DNA of 64,000 bases from Corticium candelabrum (taxonomy: Eukaryota; Porifera; Homoscleromorpha; Homosclerophorida; Plakinidae). The translations under genes and the position numbers were made by a program. Within the stretch, counting starts at the first letter, position 1. The number at the start of each line of letters is the position of its first letter. This document shows, piece by piece, positions 24,512-37,322 of the stretch. The stretch spans positions 7,596,052-7,660,051 of the forward strand of contig NC_085089.1 in assembly GCF_963422355.1 (NCBI RefSeq), in the 5' to 3' direction. A model generated the notes under the pieces. That model did no database searches, was not told the DNA's origin, and saw only the letters and a list, made by a program, of their open reading frames with translations.

Positions 24512-27343
24512 GTCTCTCTGTGTCTCTGTCTGTCTGTCTGTCTGTCTCTCTGTCTCTCCGTCTCTCTCTCTCTGTCTCTGTCTGTCTTGTCTCTCTGTTT
24601 GTCTGTCTGGTGTTCCTCTTACTTTCATTTGTTTATCTGTCTGCATGCGTCTCTGTCTCTCTGTCTTTCTGTCTCTCTATTTCTCTGTGTGTATATCTGT
24701 CTGTCTGTCTCTTTGCTTACATAATATGATGTGTGAAAATTAACACTGACGTTTAGTTGCTTGAATTTGTAGGCGGGATACTGCAGAAGGCCAGGAAGGA
24801 TTGTATGCTTCAATTTATTTAAGACATGCGAGTCTGGAGAGAAACCAACGTTGCCTTCTAGCTTACATGCAAGTCGTCAACAAATAACAGACACAATAAT
24901 TGTTACTGACTAATGTCTTTGTGTTCAATAGATACGAGAGAATGTTGAGATTGGCACATTTTCGATGGGAATTTGGCAGCGTTTTACCACGTGATGTGCA
25001 ACTGAATCTACATGATCAGGAGGTAATATGACAACCAAATTCTTGTACAGTACACCCTCGATTATCACAGTGCACCCTCGATTATCCGGACTTCTCTGGA
25101 GACAAGTTAGAAGTCCGGATAATCGAGTGTCCGGATAATCAATAGTTGATGGATATTAACTAATTTTCCTTTACTATACAACACCACACTCTGTTTCCAC
25201 ACTTACTGTACATTCATGTCACTAGAAGAGTCATTAATTAACAGCTGCCTATTTATTTTGTAGATTATTCGTTCTCTGTTATGTATTTGCTCATCTGTGA
25301 GAGGCTGTACCTACAGCGTACGTATTAGTATGAAGTGAATATAGTTCTTTTATCCGGGAACGGAAAACTGGGGGGACAGAATTTGTCCGGATAATTGAAA
25401 GTCTGGATAATCGAGGGTGTACTGTACCTGTAGGAAAAAATCTTTGTAGATAGGTTGTGAGATTACAAGGTATGTCATGTACCAGTGCATGGCAAATTGT
25501 GCTGGTCTTTGGTTCAGGGAATTTTGTGTTATTCTCTACTGTCTGCATTCAGTTGTAGATAGAAGTTAATCTAGTTCTTTTCTAGAAATGTTTGCTGAAC
25601 AAGTCTTGTAGCCTCTGGTGTAATGTATGCATATACGAGTTCTTTGAAAGCTTAATTGAATGTCCCTGCTATGTATCGTATATCTTCAAACTGAACAACA
25701 TGCTCAATATAGTGCGACATGCTCCAATGCAACAACATTCTAGAACACTATTAAAACATTACAACAACGACGTACTTAAGCAGAACGACACTCTAGCACA
25801 TGCTGTTTAGTGTTGGTAATTTGCTGCTAGACATCATCTTATCTGACTGGTATTAGACTACACTTGACAACCAGAGACAGTTGAACATGCTCGAATAGTA
25901 CAACGTGCTCCAATAGAATGCCACTGTAGGACGACACTGAAATATTACAATGACTTGTCATTCAATTTGAATAAGTACCATACATGTATACAGTAAATGT
26001 AACCTCATGTGTACCTTACGTTCTAGTTGTCATGTTTTGTTCTGTAGATGCAGTGGTTTGGTTCTTACAGTAGAAATTTGGTAAGCTACATGCGATCTGT
26101 TGGTGGTGGTGTGGGGCTTGATATAACACAGGCAAGTTTTAGGCAAACAGACCAATCAGTGAGTTCTTTCGATGATATTTATGATATACTTTTAGGATAC
26201 CAAACCTCCTAAGAGTCTATACGTTCAGGTTTTTGTGTATCAAGCATTACGATTGTGTGTTGAATGGCATGAGTTGTGTGGCAGGTTCGTTGCATGGTAG
26301 ACTATGGCGAGTTTGAGACTGAAGATGGGACAGTAGTATTATTAAAGAAGAACTCACAGGTAAAGTCGATGTATAAATTAGAGGGCTCATAGCTGTGGAA
26401 GTGAGGGTGTAAGCACAGCTTTAGTCAGTAGTAGTACTGTACTCACTGGCATGTAATACAGCTCAACAGCAGAGGAAGCAAATTAAAAAGTGGTCAGGCC
26501 TAACGCGCGCTGAGAGGCGTGGTCTTAACACTAAAAAAGATTTGCTTCCAGCTGTATTACAGTCACAGACACTGTACCTCGGAAACCCTAGTGCATTGTA
26601 CACCGTGCAGCCATAGTACCTTATGGATCAAACAGTGTTCGTCAAATATGGCCGGGCTCAGACCATGCAATGCAGTCTTTGATAAATATATTACCTATTT
26701 AATTGTGTATACCCCTAAACAGGAAGTAGACTGGCAAATGTACACTTTATGAAAAGTGGTCTGGCCATGGCCTGACCAGCCTGACCGGTTCCGCCACCCC
26801 TGATGCTTGAGTTTTACTTGGCAAGTTCTTGTGAGTGACTTTGTAGTGAGCTGTATTCATGTTTCAGCTATTAAAAGTGAAACGTCAGGCTAGTAAGCTA
26901 TACACATACCTGTAATTGCAACTGCTAGTCTCTAGCTTATTGATTCAATGGTTTACTCATACTAAGTGGCAAAAACAGGTACTTGAGAAAGATTTTCTAT
27001 ATGGCATCAATGCATAACAGTTGGTCAAGACAATAGACTGAAGAGAGAAGCATTGGCATCATTGTCCTGGAAGCTAATGATGTTTAGTAGCCATTTGTGG
27101 TTTTTGTAGTTATAATCAGCCTTATCAACAGAGATTGATTTGTACAATACTACTTTCTGACAAACTTAATAATTGTTGCCTGATTTCACGAGTTGTGGTT
27201 ATGTAGTACTGTAGACTGCAGAATAGATCGGAGAGTGAAATTTTTCTGTAATTCTGTTTCTTCTCATGTGATAGCATTATGTCAGACGGTCTCATTGTGA
27301 ACATCTCATCAGGCAAGGCATTTTGGAGCACATACTGTCATAG
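24008..27343 (+). CDS. GINS1: DNA replication complex GINS protein PSF1
   Basis: Eight exons: 24008-24082, 24146-24210, 24773-24868, 24932-25022, 26048-26131, 26196-26228, 26285-26359 and 27275-27343. They encode 195 residues; the human protein is about 196. PSF1 is a subunit of the GINS tetramer that activates the CMG replicative helicase in the nucleus. Recognisable blocks are [15 protein letters not shown] at the start, [19 protein letters not shown], then [40 protein letters not shown] and [20 protein letters not shown], ending [14 protein letters not shown]. Introns 3 (donor at 24869) and 5 (donor at 26132) start GC rather than GT, both as GCAAGT. Intron 4 holds a pogo-like MITE and intron 2 a (TCTG)n tract. 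GSTZ1 follows on the same strand after about 310 bp. Confidence 0.95.
24478..24715. repeat. (TCTG)n/(TCTC)n tetranucleotide tract in GINS1 intron 2
   Basis: Imperfect GTCT/CTCT repeats over about 240 bp. The Leu/Ser/Val-rich open frames across it are artefacts. Confidence 0.9.
25048..25424. mobile_element. pogo/Tigger-like MITE in GINS1 intron 4
   Basis: A 377 bp element flanked by TA. Its ends are perfect inverted repeats, CAGTACACCCTCGATTATC on the left and its reverse complement on the right. The left end is partly repeated inside (TGCACCCTCGATTATCCGGA), and further CCGGATAATCGA motifs occur inside. No transposase frame is visible, so it is non-autonomous. Confidence 0.85.
26470..26802. 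mobile_element. Possible hAT-like MITE in GINS1 intron 7
   Basis: The ends CAGAGGAAGCAA and, in reverse, CAGGGGTGGCGGAACCGG are imperfectly inverted. The interior repeats GTGGTC(A/T)GGCC-type motifs. Target duplication is not clear. Confidence 0.35.
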
Positions 27344-27652
27344 CACATTCAATTGGGACAAGGCTGGTGTTGCCTGTTACTGTACAGATGATTTTGCGTT
27401 TACGCATTTGCTGATTGACTTGCATGACGATAGCTATATATAGTGTATGTAATATGTGATGTATTGATTTGCAAGTCATGTACATGTCTTTGCTTGTGTA
27501 CAGAAACAATAACAGAAATAGATAATTTAGACTATTTCAAACCATCATTAATTAATTGGTCGCCATTGCTTGCTTTAGGTGCGCAAACCGGTCTGGCCAC
27601 CCGAGGCAACACGACGTTAGCGCGCGTTAGCAACTTTTTTGTTTTGAAAGTC

Positions 27653-29112
27653 ATGTCGAAGGTGAGGTGTTGTGACCTCCGCTTGATCATACGTTTCTCA
27701 CACGATGAGTGCATTTCTTAGCCTATTCTGTATTCGTACTTTAGGAGCTCTTGCTCGTGGCGTGTCAGGATTGGTCGGTTATCATCGAATTTCGTGTGCA
27801 GATTTGTCTCTGTCTCTAATACTTGCATGTTGTGTAATAGCATTGGCGATAAAAGGTATTGAGTATGAATACAGAGCTATCTCTTTGATCAAAGATGGCG
27901 GCCAGCAGGTTTGACATCAATGCATAGCCTCGCGTAGCCAGACCTTTTCCGGCGTTGGTATCCGGAAGAAGTCTGGTAAAAAAAGGTTTTGACAGTTACC
28001 GCACTACTGCAAAATTCCACGGTTCCTTTGCATATTATACAACTGTATGTGTACTGTTGCTTATTCGAATGACACAAAGGTGTCAGCTGACCTTGATTAA
28101 TGATTCAACTTCTTTGACAACATCAGCTGACCCTAATAACGCAAATTCCATGACACAACTTCCGTGACGCACCTTTCTGACGCTGATGTTAATGACAACC
28201 CCCACGCAATAGTTTAGTTGCAGAATGACCCAACATCTGGTGATGGACACTGTGGGTTGGCAACATCTGGTGATGGACACTGTGGTTTGGCGCATTATTG
28301 GCGAGCAAAGCGAGCCTTTCTCTTGTCATGTCAATTGAGGTCGAGATATTTATATATTTATATATTTATATATTTATATGCGTATGTCAGCACTTGTTTT
28401 ATGGATTTACGGCAAAACGGAGAAAACGGATCAACAAAACGATGATGCTAGATAAATGCAATTTTGACTCTGTAACTTTGAGCTAAAAATTGAAACAAGG
28501 GTTCCTTTCAAGGGGTCGACTCAATTATAGTTTCTTGGTGAGAAGAGTGAAATGACTCTCGATTTTGCTTTCGTACGCGACTAATAAGGAAATAACACTG
28601 ACGAGTGACAAAAGGAATTGAAAAAGCTTGAGGAAGAGAAAAGTCTGTTTACTGAGTTTCCGCACGTTAGTTTGACAGAAATTATTGCTATGCAACCATT
28701 GTTACATGCTACCGACCGTTGTTATGCGACTAGCTAAGTAAACGAGTAAGAGGATTGAAGTGTGAACGAAGAATTGAAGACAACTAGAAGAAAATCAACT
28801 GAAAGTCTGTTTCCTGAGTTCCTGCGTTTGTTTGACAGAAACTATTGCTACATAATGCAACCATTGTTACGCGAATAGGTAAAGACAGAACACCATCGCT
28901 CACCAAACACAATGCTAACCGAGCATTTACTAGTTATATAGATTATTAATAATTAATTAATTGGTATACGATCAGGCTATTGTATTGACTGCGTTTGTGT
29001 TACTGTTCCAGAAATCTGACGAGTTCAAGAAGATCAATGATCAATGTGCTGTACCTGCATTAATAATAGATGGTCACACTCTTGCTCAGTCAGTAAGTCA
29101 CACACACACACT

Positions 29113-29184
<72 letters not shown>

Positions 29185-30612
29185 GATTGTCGTGTAATAC
29201 AGGAACCTGGCTTTGTCGTGTAGTAGGGGAACCGGGCACGACAGCTAGGCTTGTATAATCGCGAGAGAGTCTTGTACAAGACTACAACTACACTACATTT
29301 ATAATTTGCAAAAATTTGTAAAATATGATACAAAATAGATTGGGATATTTGGTGTGTTAGCTAGCAATCATTGAATATCTTGATGAGACCAGACCATCAC
29401 CATCGATTCTTCCAAGAGATGATAGTTTTAAGCGAGCTCAAGTATGCACATTGATCGTGCAAGTCGTTTGTTTAACGTGTGTTAGTGTATTGTTAACAGG
29501 TCAGACGGATTGCTGACTGTATTGCATGTGATATTCAACCCATCCAAGTATGTTGTCGTCATCGTGATGCACTTGTATCATTCCAACTAAAAATAGGTTT
29601 GAATTCTACAGAATTTGGGTGTTCTCCAGTATGTCGGAGATTCGAAAGCTGAATGGGGTCACCACTGGATTGACAGAGGCTTTCAAGGTAGTCAGTTGTC
29701 TTGAAATATGTACTCACATTACATCAGACCTGCTCAAGTCATAAGTTATCCTTACATGAATAGTAGCTAGGTGATATTCTGTTTACTTGCCAGTTGCATT
29801 GTTAGTAGCATGTATGTATGAATTACCATACTTTGTGATGGTGTCAGTAGTTGACTGAACATGGTGGTATGCCCCTTTTTCTGTTGCTCTGCCTTTAGGC
29901 AATGGAATAATGTTATTTGTTATTAGGTGTCTAGCAGCAGTAGACTGATTCAGTTTTCATGTTAGTAATATGGGAGTTCTTGTGACTGCTGTTTCTCTGT
30001 TTCGTTGGCATTTGTTAATTGCAGTGCTTTGCTCGTGTGATCTCTTGTTGTAAGGAAGTGCAGTGATTGTTTGTCAACTTCTAGAAGAATGTTATAGTGA
30101 GAGATTTGTAGTACAGATGTAATTAATGCATTAGACGTACAAGTGAGCTGAATCCAGTGAGTCTCAAATTTTGTTTGATGACAGTAACCTGACAGCAGCG
30201 TCTGCTCTTAATTAAGTTAACTTAACATATTGCCCAGTGGCCTTCTGGCTAATAGCATATTATTATTAGAGAAGAGAACATGACCTTACATTGATTAGAA
30301 AATTAGCATCTAAAAGTTTGTGTTGGCTGCTGCTGCTAAGGAAATTCATTGTCTTAACATATTTTAATGAGTATCACATAGGCTTATAGTTTAACGTATT
30401 TTCATTGTAATGGTACGTTGTATTGCAGCTCTTGAAAGCATGCTCTCCAGTACTGCAGGGAAGTATTGTGTAGGAGACGAGGTAGGTGATACTGATTTTA
30501 CATGTGTTCAGTTTTTTGTTATGTATCGTGTGGATAGGTTTCAATGGCTGATCTCTGTTTGGTTCCACAAGTTTATAATGGCAACAGGTACACTAGCACA
30601 CACACACACACA

Positions 30613-30679
<67 letters not shown>

Positions 30680-31127
30680 ACACTTGCACATGCACACATG
30701 CACCATCTAGAGCATTACAAAGAAACACACATAATGCAACACTCACTAACACTGTGGAAATACCATATCGGTAATACCCTTCTTGGTATATGGTTATGTC
30801 TATATCGGATTAATGTCTTCAGAGAAGAAACGTTTAGTTGCTTTTCAAGTTTCCATAAGATTGTAGCTAGACAATGGTCTAGGTGAAATGAGTAATATCT
30901 AATAATGAACATCCTATTGAAACATACTTTGCAAAAGTAGTAAATGAAGGATTACTCATTTTGAGTTTATGACATTTTTGATCTTGTGCAAATGCAGGTT
31001 CAACGTTGATATGTCTAAGTACCCTATCATTTCTCGTATTAACGAGTCTCTCTTGGAATTGGATGCCTTCCAAGTATCTCATCCATCTAGGCAACCCGAC
31101 TGTCCTGAAGACCTTCGATCTGCTTGA
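27653..31127 (+). CDS. GSTZ1: Maleylacetoacetate isomerase / glutathione S-transferase zeta
   Basis: Ten exons: 27653-27661, 27722-27773, 27841-27908, 29012-29092, 29361-29441, 29500-29547, 29612-29687, 30429-30481, 30538-30587 and 30998-31127. They give 215 residues; the human protein is 216. The enzyme isomerises maleylacetoacetate to fumarylacetoacetate in tyrosine breakdown using glutathione. The N-terminal thioredoxin-fold domain starts [20 protein letters not shown], with the SSCSWRVRI zeta signature (Ser12, Ser13, Cys14). It continues with [15 protein letters not shown] and [15 protein letters not shown]. The helical C-terminal half has [20 protein letters not shown] and ends [19 protein letters not shown]. 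The first coding exon is only three codons. (CA)n tracts lie in introns 4 and 9, and intron 3 holds local direct repeats. Confidence 0.95.
28229..28291. repeat. Two-copy 31 bp tandem repeat in GSTZ1 intron 3
   Basis: CAACATCTGGTGATGGACAC plus TGTGG(G/T)TTGG occurs twice in a row with one difference. A second, diverged duplication (AGTCTGTTT...ATTGTTAC) lies at about 28,650-28,712 and 28,802-28,871. Confidence 0.8.
29098..29182. repeat. (CA)n microsatellite in GSTZ1 intron 4
   Basis: About 85 bp of CA starting a few bases after the exon 4 donor (29093). Confidence 0.95.
30597..30683. repeat. (CA)n microsatellite in GSTZ1 intron 9
   Basis: About 87 bp of CA beginning ten bases after the exon 9 donor. 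With the tract in intron 4, this gene has two introns whose repeats begin almost at the donor site. Confidence 0.95.
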
Positions 31128-32968
31128 TTGGTACATTTGGTAATATTAACTAATATGCTTTGTGACATGACTGACAGTTTCTAGCTGACTGTGTAGTAGC
31201 TACTATGCTGTTTAGCCAGAGTTATGATCATTGGAACTTCTTCAGGGAGTTTGTTTGTCATCAAGAAATGTTTTTCCATGCAAGTGATCAAAACTCACCA
31301 GTATATGCTGTTCTTTTCCATGCTTTTAATGTCATAGTTGTACCACTTGAACACTAGATTACAGTACTGTACACTGCTACTCCTCTGGTTCTCCATAGTC
31401 AGTAGTCACTAAAAAGGTCCATCATCGCAATAATTTAGTCTTTTTTAAAGTTCACCAGAAATGACATTCTCATTGTCTGATGAGTTACTAAATTAACAAT
31501 GAAGGCATGTTGGGCATTCCATATGTGATCTGTTTTGATCTGTATAAGGCTATGAAGTTAATGTGATTTGTATCAATGTGTGAATATTAAATGGTTGCTA
31601 ATTTGCGTTTGTTTTCTAATTGGCTATTTGAATTGCGTTCAAATTGTCAACAAGGGAGTTTTAGCTTACTTATTCTGGATGAACCTTGCTGTGTCTCTTT
31701 GGCATATTGAAATGTAGTTTTCGAATCTTTTGCTGACAATGTGGAGAGCTACAGTAGGAGAAGGGACACTCAGCATCAATTGAATCTTACAGTAGACTCT
31801 GCATAAAGATAATTGGGTCATGCCGGAAGGAGGTCATTACTCTGCAAGAGTCATTGGAAGCATAAATTCCTGTCAACTGCGAGCTGTAAACTAACACTAC
31901 TTTCTTCTTCACGTCTCCGGCGGTAAACTTCACTCACCAACTTCAAGAGATATGGGAGCATCCCATATGTTGTGTGTGGTCTTTACGCAAATTGCTTTCT
32001 ACCCACTGGTTCCCTCGCCCCATGGTAGTTCGAATTCGCGTCTTCGCCTGTCTACAAGCCTCGCTAGTATTACAGAGGACTTCTGTATCCTACTAGTACA
32101 GCGTACGCGGAGGGAAGTAGCTGTCTCAAATTGTGCATATACGTAGCTAGGGTGTGAGTTTGCATAGACCAACACTTTCCAAGGGACGTGCCACCTGTAG
32201 ACGCACGAGTTCTGTATCAGAATCATTTTGGTGTGTTTTAGTTTTGGATTCAGCTCTTCCTTACTCTGTCAAACCTGCCTCTGTCCATGAGCGTCCAGTG
32301 GGTTTATAACAGGGTTGTTTCTGTTAGAACTTCTAGCATCTTCTAGTCTGTAGCTACGAATCGTAGGATAGTGGGTCTCCTAGCATTCTTTCTTTTCTCC
32401 TCAAATTACTTGTGCGTGTAGCCACATCGCAAATTCTGTAGTTAGCAACTAGCTACTGAATTTACTATTGGACGAGTCCTGCACAATGACATGTAGGACT
32501 GTGGAGGTGGGTAAGACCGCTCGTTGGAACCACATCTAACCTTACCGACTTGAGACACGAGATAACGCGAAGAAAGCGCCAATTAGAGACAAACCGCTAG
32601 ATAATGTGGCCATGGTGTAGTAAGGTCATCCGGATGAAACTATTCATTCATTAATTTACGCCTTCAGCAACGTAGGAGACTTTCCTTTCTTATGCAAATA
32701 ACTTGGCAAAGAAGCTTAGTATTGATCTAGTTGTCTTATCAACGCAAAGGCAATCGCAGCGATGCATATAGTCGTCATAAGAATGCCCTATTCAGTCCCT
32801 CCGTGTGACAAAAACCGTCTAACCAATAACCGCGAAGCTAATCGGACGATTCGGTATATTCTAATCGAATTAATATTGACTCGTGGATTGTACACATATA
32901 CGCAGCACCTCGAGTGCGACTCTGCAGTAGCGCTTTTTCCATCCAGGCAAACATCGCAATCGGACATC
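31128..32968. other. Intergenic stretch between GSTZ1 and the globin
   Basis: No gene recognised; the short open frames (for example 31952-32146) lack codon or homology support. The final few hundred bases should hold the globin promoter and 5' UTR. Confidence 0.5.
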
Positions 32969-33930
32969 ATGGGCAACGCGAAGAGTAAACGCAATCGTAA
33001 AGAGAAGACGACGGCAAAGCCCGAGGAATCAGAGGAGTTGACACAACAACAAATAGAGGCAGTACAGCTGACGTGGAAGGCCGTGAAGCAAGATCTACAG
33101 GGCCATGGTATCAAATTCTTCGTCAGGTAAGGTAGCTCGAGGGCAAGTGAGTAGGCAGGTGTGGTAAAACGCGTAGTTGCGATGTTACAAAATGTAGTCG
33201 GCGGCCGTCAGTCGTCTGCCGTCTCTGATTACACGACTGTTAGCGCTGCGTGTTCGTGCATCTGCAATCTTGATCAAAAGCTCGCCGCATTCTTTCCTCC
33301 CTAAGCGTTGCTACAGTCGCCGATGTCTTCCAGCAACTTCATTTCGCAGCGAATTACGAGGAAGGCGGGGAGCAATTGGTTAGATTGACCGGAAAAGATG
33401 TAGAGCTCGAATTGCACAACTTGTTGCGCCCAGAAATACGAGTGGTCTCAACTAGTTGTGTTTTCTTTTGCAGAATATTCGACATTGCACCTGGCGCCCA
33501 ACAGATCTTCGCCAAATTTCGCGATTTGCCGAAAGATGAGCTGCCTAGCAATCCCGACGTGCAGAAGCATGCTCTCAATGTTATGGAAACTGTTGGCAGT
33601 GCAGTCGACGGTCTCGACGACCTCGAAGCTCTCACTCCCGTGCTCCTAGATCTCGGAGCCAAACACGTACAGTGGGACGTTCAAGAGGAGCATTTTGATG
33701 TGCGTCGTAATTGCATTCTGATTCCGAATCCGTATAATTGACGTTAATTAAGTAGGTGATACTGTCACGTGTGTGTGTTTATATAGATTGTCGGTCAGGC
33801 GTTGTTGGAGACCCTCGCTGAAGGATTGGGAGAAGCGTTTACTCCGACCGTCAAGCAGGCCTGGACGACTGTGTACAACTGCGTTGCTCACGGCATGAAG
33901 CAAGGAATGAGGAACGAGCGCGAACAATGA
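32969..33930 (+). CDS. Globin, neuroglobin/globin X-like, with N-terminal acylation signal
   Basis: Three exons (32969-33126, 33474-33699, 33787-33930) give 175 residues. The heme pocket is readable: distal His85 (E7) in VQKHALNVM, proximal His117 (F8) in LGAKHVQW, and Phe65 (CD1) in QIFAKF. The E7-F8 spacing of 32 is the same as in neuroglobin. The last exon has LGEAFTPTVKQAW, close to neuroglobin LGPAFTPATRAAW. The two introns lie at the ancestral globin positions: phase 2 in helix B (B12.2) and phase 0 before IVGQ (G7.0). The start ATG gives MGNAKSKRNRK, which fits the N-myristoylation pattern (Gly2, Ser6, then basic residues). An in-frame ATG 69 codons upstream is rejected because it would bury that signal. 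Membrane attachment, as known for globin X, is inferred. Oxygen binding or redox signalling is likely. Confidence 0.9.
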
Positions 33931-35169
33931 CATTGCACAGCAGACGTCTCCTAGATAGTACCAGAAAATTCAACTCATCAAAATTATTCGCATAAGAGAG
34001 ATCAGTAAGCATAGTGAGCTATGAAAACTAAATGTACTACACGTACATGTGTTTGAGTAAGGGACTTGTTCTGTAGTGTTGTTTATTGTAATGACTAGAT
34101 TTCTAATGCCTTACAGTACGTTTTGAAGTTGCACTAGTAGTACACAAGTACTAGCGGCAAATTTCTAATACATCAAGAGTCTTAAGTTTGTTGTTGTACA
34201 CAAAGGTGTTAATTACCTATTGAGAGGAATGTAGTAGACTACAGTAGTCACCGAGTTCGTAGTGGTCTGGTAGACGTAATTTAGTGCGTCAGTTGAGTTT
34301 TTAAACATTCTTTTCTAATCGTTAATCTGGATAATTAGATTTTTAGTTTAGTTAACCTTGATAATCTGTCTATTCTCAAGTTCCCAGAGGCTTATAACTG
34401 ATTTGTAGCATTGACACACTATCCGGTAGCACGCAAAAAAAAGCATCAACTACTTCAACTACTGCTCCCCTGCAAAGAAAGAATTAACTAATTGACACCT
34501 AACATGTGCGTATACAGTAGTAGCTGTCAGGTTGAAGTACACAAACAATAACACGTGCCTACACGTGCTCAGCATCATTTCGTCCACTTGTGTTAATTAA
34601 TTCAGTGGAAGTGGTTACTGCAATGAACGTGGGAAGCGTATGACTGAAACAACTTGGAATGATACTTGATTAAGATCTGAGTCATCTGTAGTATAGCTAT
34701 TGATTGATAAAGGATCTATACGTACATACGTACATATTATATATCACAATGGCGTTGACATTATCTATATATATAACTAAATAGATATAAATCTTCTGTC
34801 GTGTTACATGCGCAGCAAGGGTGATTGCTCTGTGTGTCTGGGTCCCTCTAATAGTTATAACTATAATAACTCCAACCACCAGATTAATTAAGCAACTGGG
34901 GCTTGCAACTCACTAGATAATCAACAACCAGAATAATTTAATCTGCACTACTACACATGACTACATGATGGCAAGTGTCCTTCAGGTCTCAAACTACAGT
35001 TTGATATGACATCAACTAAGAAAACGTATCAACATGGTAACAACTTACATTCATGCCCAAAGACAAACTCAAAAGTTGAAAAGGAGACTCTATAATCACC
35101 GAGGATGAAACATTGGGTTACTAGCAGGCAGTCAATAAGTTCTATAATCACGATATTTCACCACAGTCA
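33931..35169. other. Intergenic stretch, globin 3' side to SPTLC2 3' end
   Basis: Convergent gene ends; AT-rich, with no gene or transposon recognised. Confidence 0.5.
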
Positions 35170-36667
35170 TCAGTGTGAGTTTGACTTCAGTGGATGACAA
35201 GAATATTTCAGCTGCAGTCGGTTTCCTACATCGTCCAAGACTGCTAAAGCCTGAAAAACAGCAAAACATTGCTGTTGGCAGATACTTACGCAAGGTCAAC
35301 ATGAATTCACCTCATCGAGCATCTCCCTAGTGTGAGCTGCTGAGAGACAGAATCGAGCTCGAGTTTCAGTAATCCCGGTGGCAGGAAAACCGACAACTAC
35401 GACGCCAATACCTCGTGCTAGTAGCTCCCTAGAAAAGGCTCTACACAATAGTAGACATATTAAAAGTAAGCAATCCAAAGAACAAAGGTTGCTGATTCAC
35501 TAACGCAAGCTTAGCAGGTTGAAAGATCATTAGAGGAATAACAGGCGAGTCGTGATTTCCCCAAACAATGAAGCCCATCTCCATCAATCTTCGCCTCATA
35601 TACCTATAACACTCCTTTATATATTCTGGCTTTATACCGATTGACAGAAAAATGCTACCTGCTGTTCTCTGCTAATTGTTTCAAGCGATGTCTACCCAAA
35701 TCGGTTCCATCTCGTCCCATTATCGTTTTGAGAGCAGAGACTGCTTGGGCAGCAACAGGGCCTGACATGGAGACTGCATAAGCATCATTATGTGAGTGCC
35801 TTCTCACCTGATCGACAATCTCCTGTATTATTGTATTGGTTTGGTTACAAACACGAGAAAAATGAGAGAGAAACCTTCACTAACTTCGCTTGCAGCAATG
35901 TAACCCCCACAAGCACCAAAGCTTTTGGTAAACGTGCCCATCATAATATCAATGTCGGCGGGATTAACACCCCAGTACTCACATACACCGCGACCAGTTT
36001 CACCCATTGCTCCGATACTGTGAGCTTCGTCCAAGTAAACATACGCCTGCCACAATCAATATGCAATAAGCACAACTGCAAATAAAGCAAACAAGCACAC
36101 AGGCAGACACATAGACGACAGAATTTTTGCTAATGTTTAGACAAGACACAATCAGCCAAAATGCTTTCATTGTCCATGCTCATATTGCAATGCCATACAA
36201 CGAGGACACAATGTACTATCAGTTGTAGAAAACATACACGACGACTATGGAAGACATTCATATGAGTTGCCATGCTCTCGCAAACATCTTTCTGTTCTGT
36301 ACCCTTTCCCAATAAGCGTTCATTTGTGCATACATAGAACTGCTGCCTGCTACTTTTCTTGCATGTACACTTAGTATATAGCAAATGCGTAACCAAATCA
36401 GCAGCAGCAGCAGCAGCAGCAACAACAACAACAGCAGCAGCAGCAGCAGTACGTCTTACCAATCCTGATGATACTTTTGACAAGGTCCCTCTAGTCTGGA
36501 TACTGGAAGACAAATTACCTACGAGTATTTTACACAATCTATGATAAGGGTTCGATGCGATACTTCAACAAAAATTACAGGGAAGTTTGCATGCCCAATC
36601 AACAAATAACGATTACTATGGAGCACAGATTGAATACGTCATCAATGTATGTGCGTGCTTGTGTATG

Positions 36668-36756
<89 letters not shown>

Positions 36757-37262
36757 TAACAGTTACACATCATTAATTAAGAAACCTTGTATTTCTTCTT
36801 TAGTTCAACCACTCTTGGCAAATTGACAACAGACCCTTCCATACTAGAATAAACAACAGACCACTTGTTATCATAGTTACCTTACAGAACAAGCCTCGGC
36901 CTCCCAGACCAGCGTAGGGACGATGCAAATCGTCCTCTTGAATTGGTGCTACACGGGTCTAGGAGGCCGAGGCTAATACAGAACTGCTGTTGTACCTGTA
37001 AACTCCCTCAACAACAATCAGTATTTTCTTGTACGGACGCCTGGTCCTCGGCTGGCCATAAACAATAGCATGACGCAGCTTGCGCTCTAAGTCATCCATA
37101 TCTACATGTACACAACAGTTCAACAACTGACAAGAGTTTTTTAGCATGTCATTTTCTGTCTGTGCTTTTCATGAACTATGGCCACATATTGCCAAAACTA
37201 CATACACAACACACATACACACGCACGTGTGCGCATGCGTGCACGTGCGTGCACGCACGCAT

Positions 37263-37322
<60 letters not shown>

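Noticed and set aside
24443-24729. Leu/Ser-rich hydrophobic open frames resembling membrane proteins
   Set aside because: They are translations of a (TCTG)n tract inside GINS1 intron 2.
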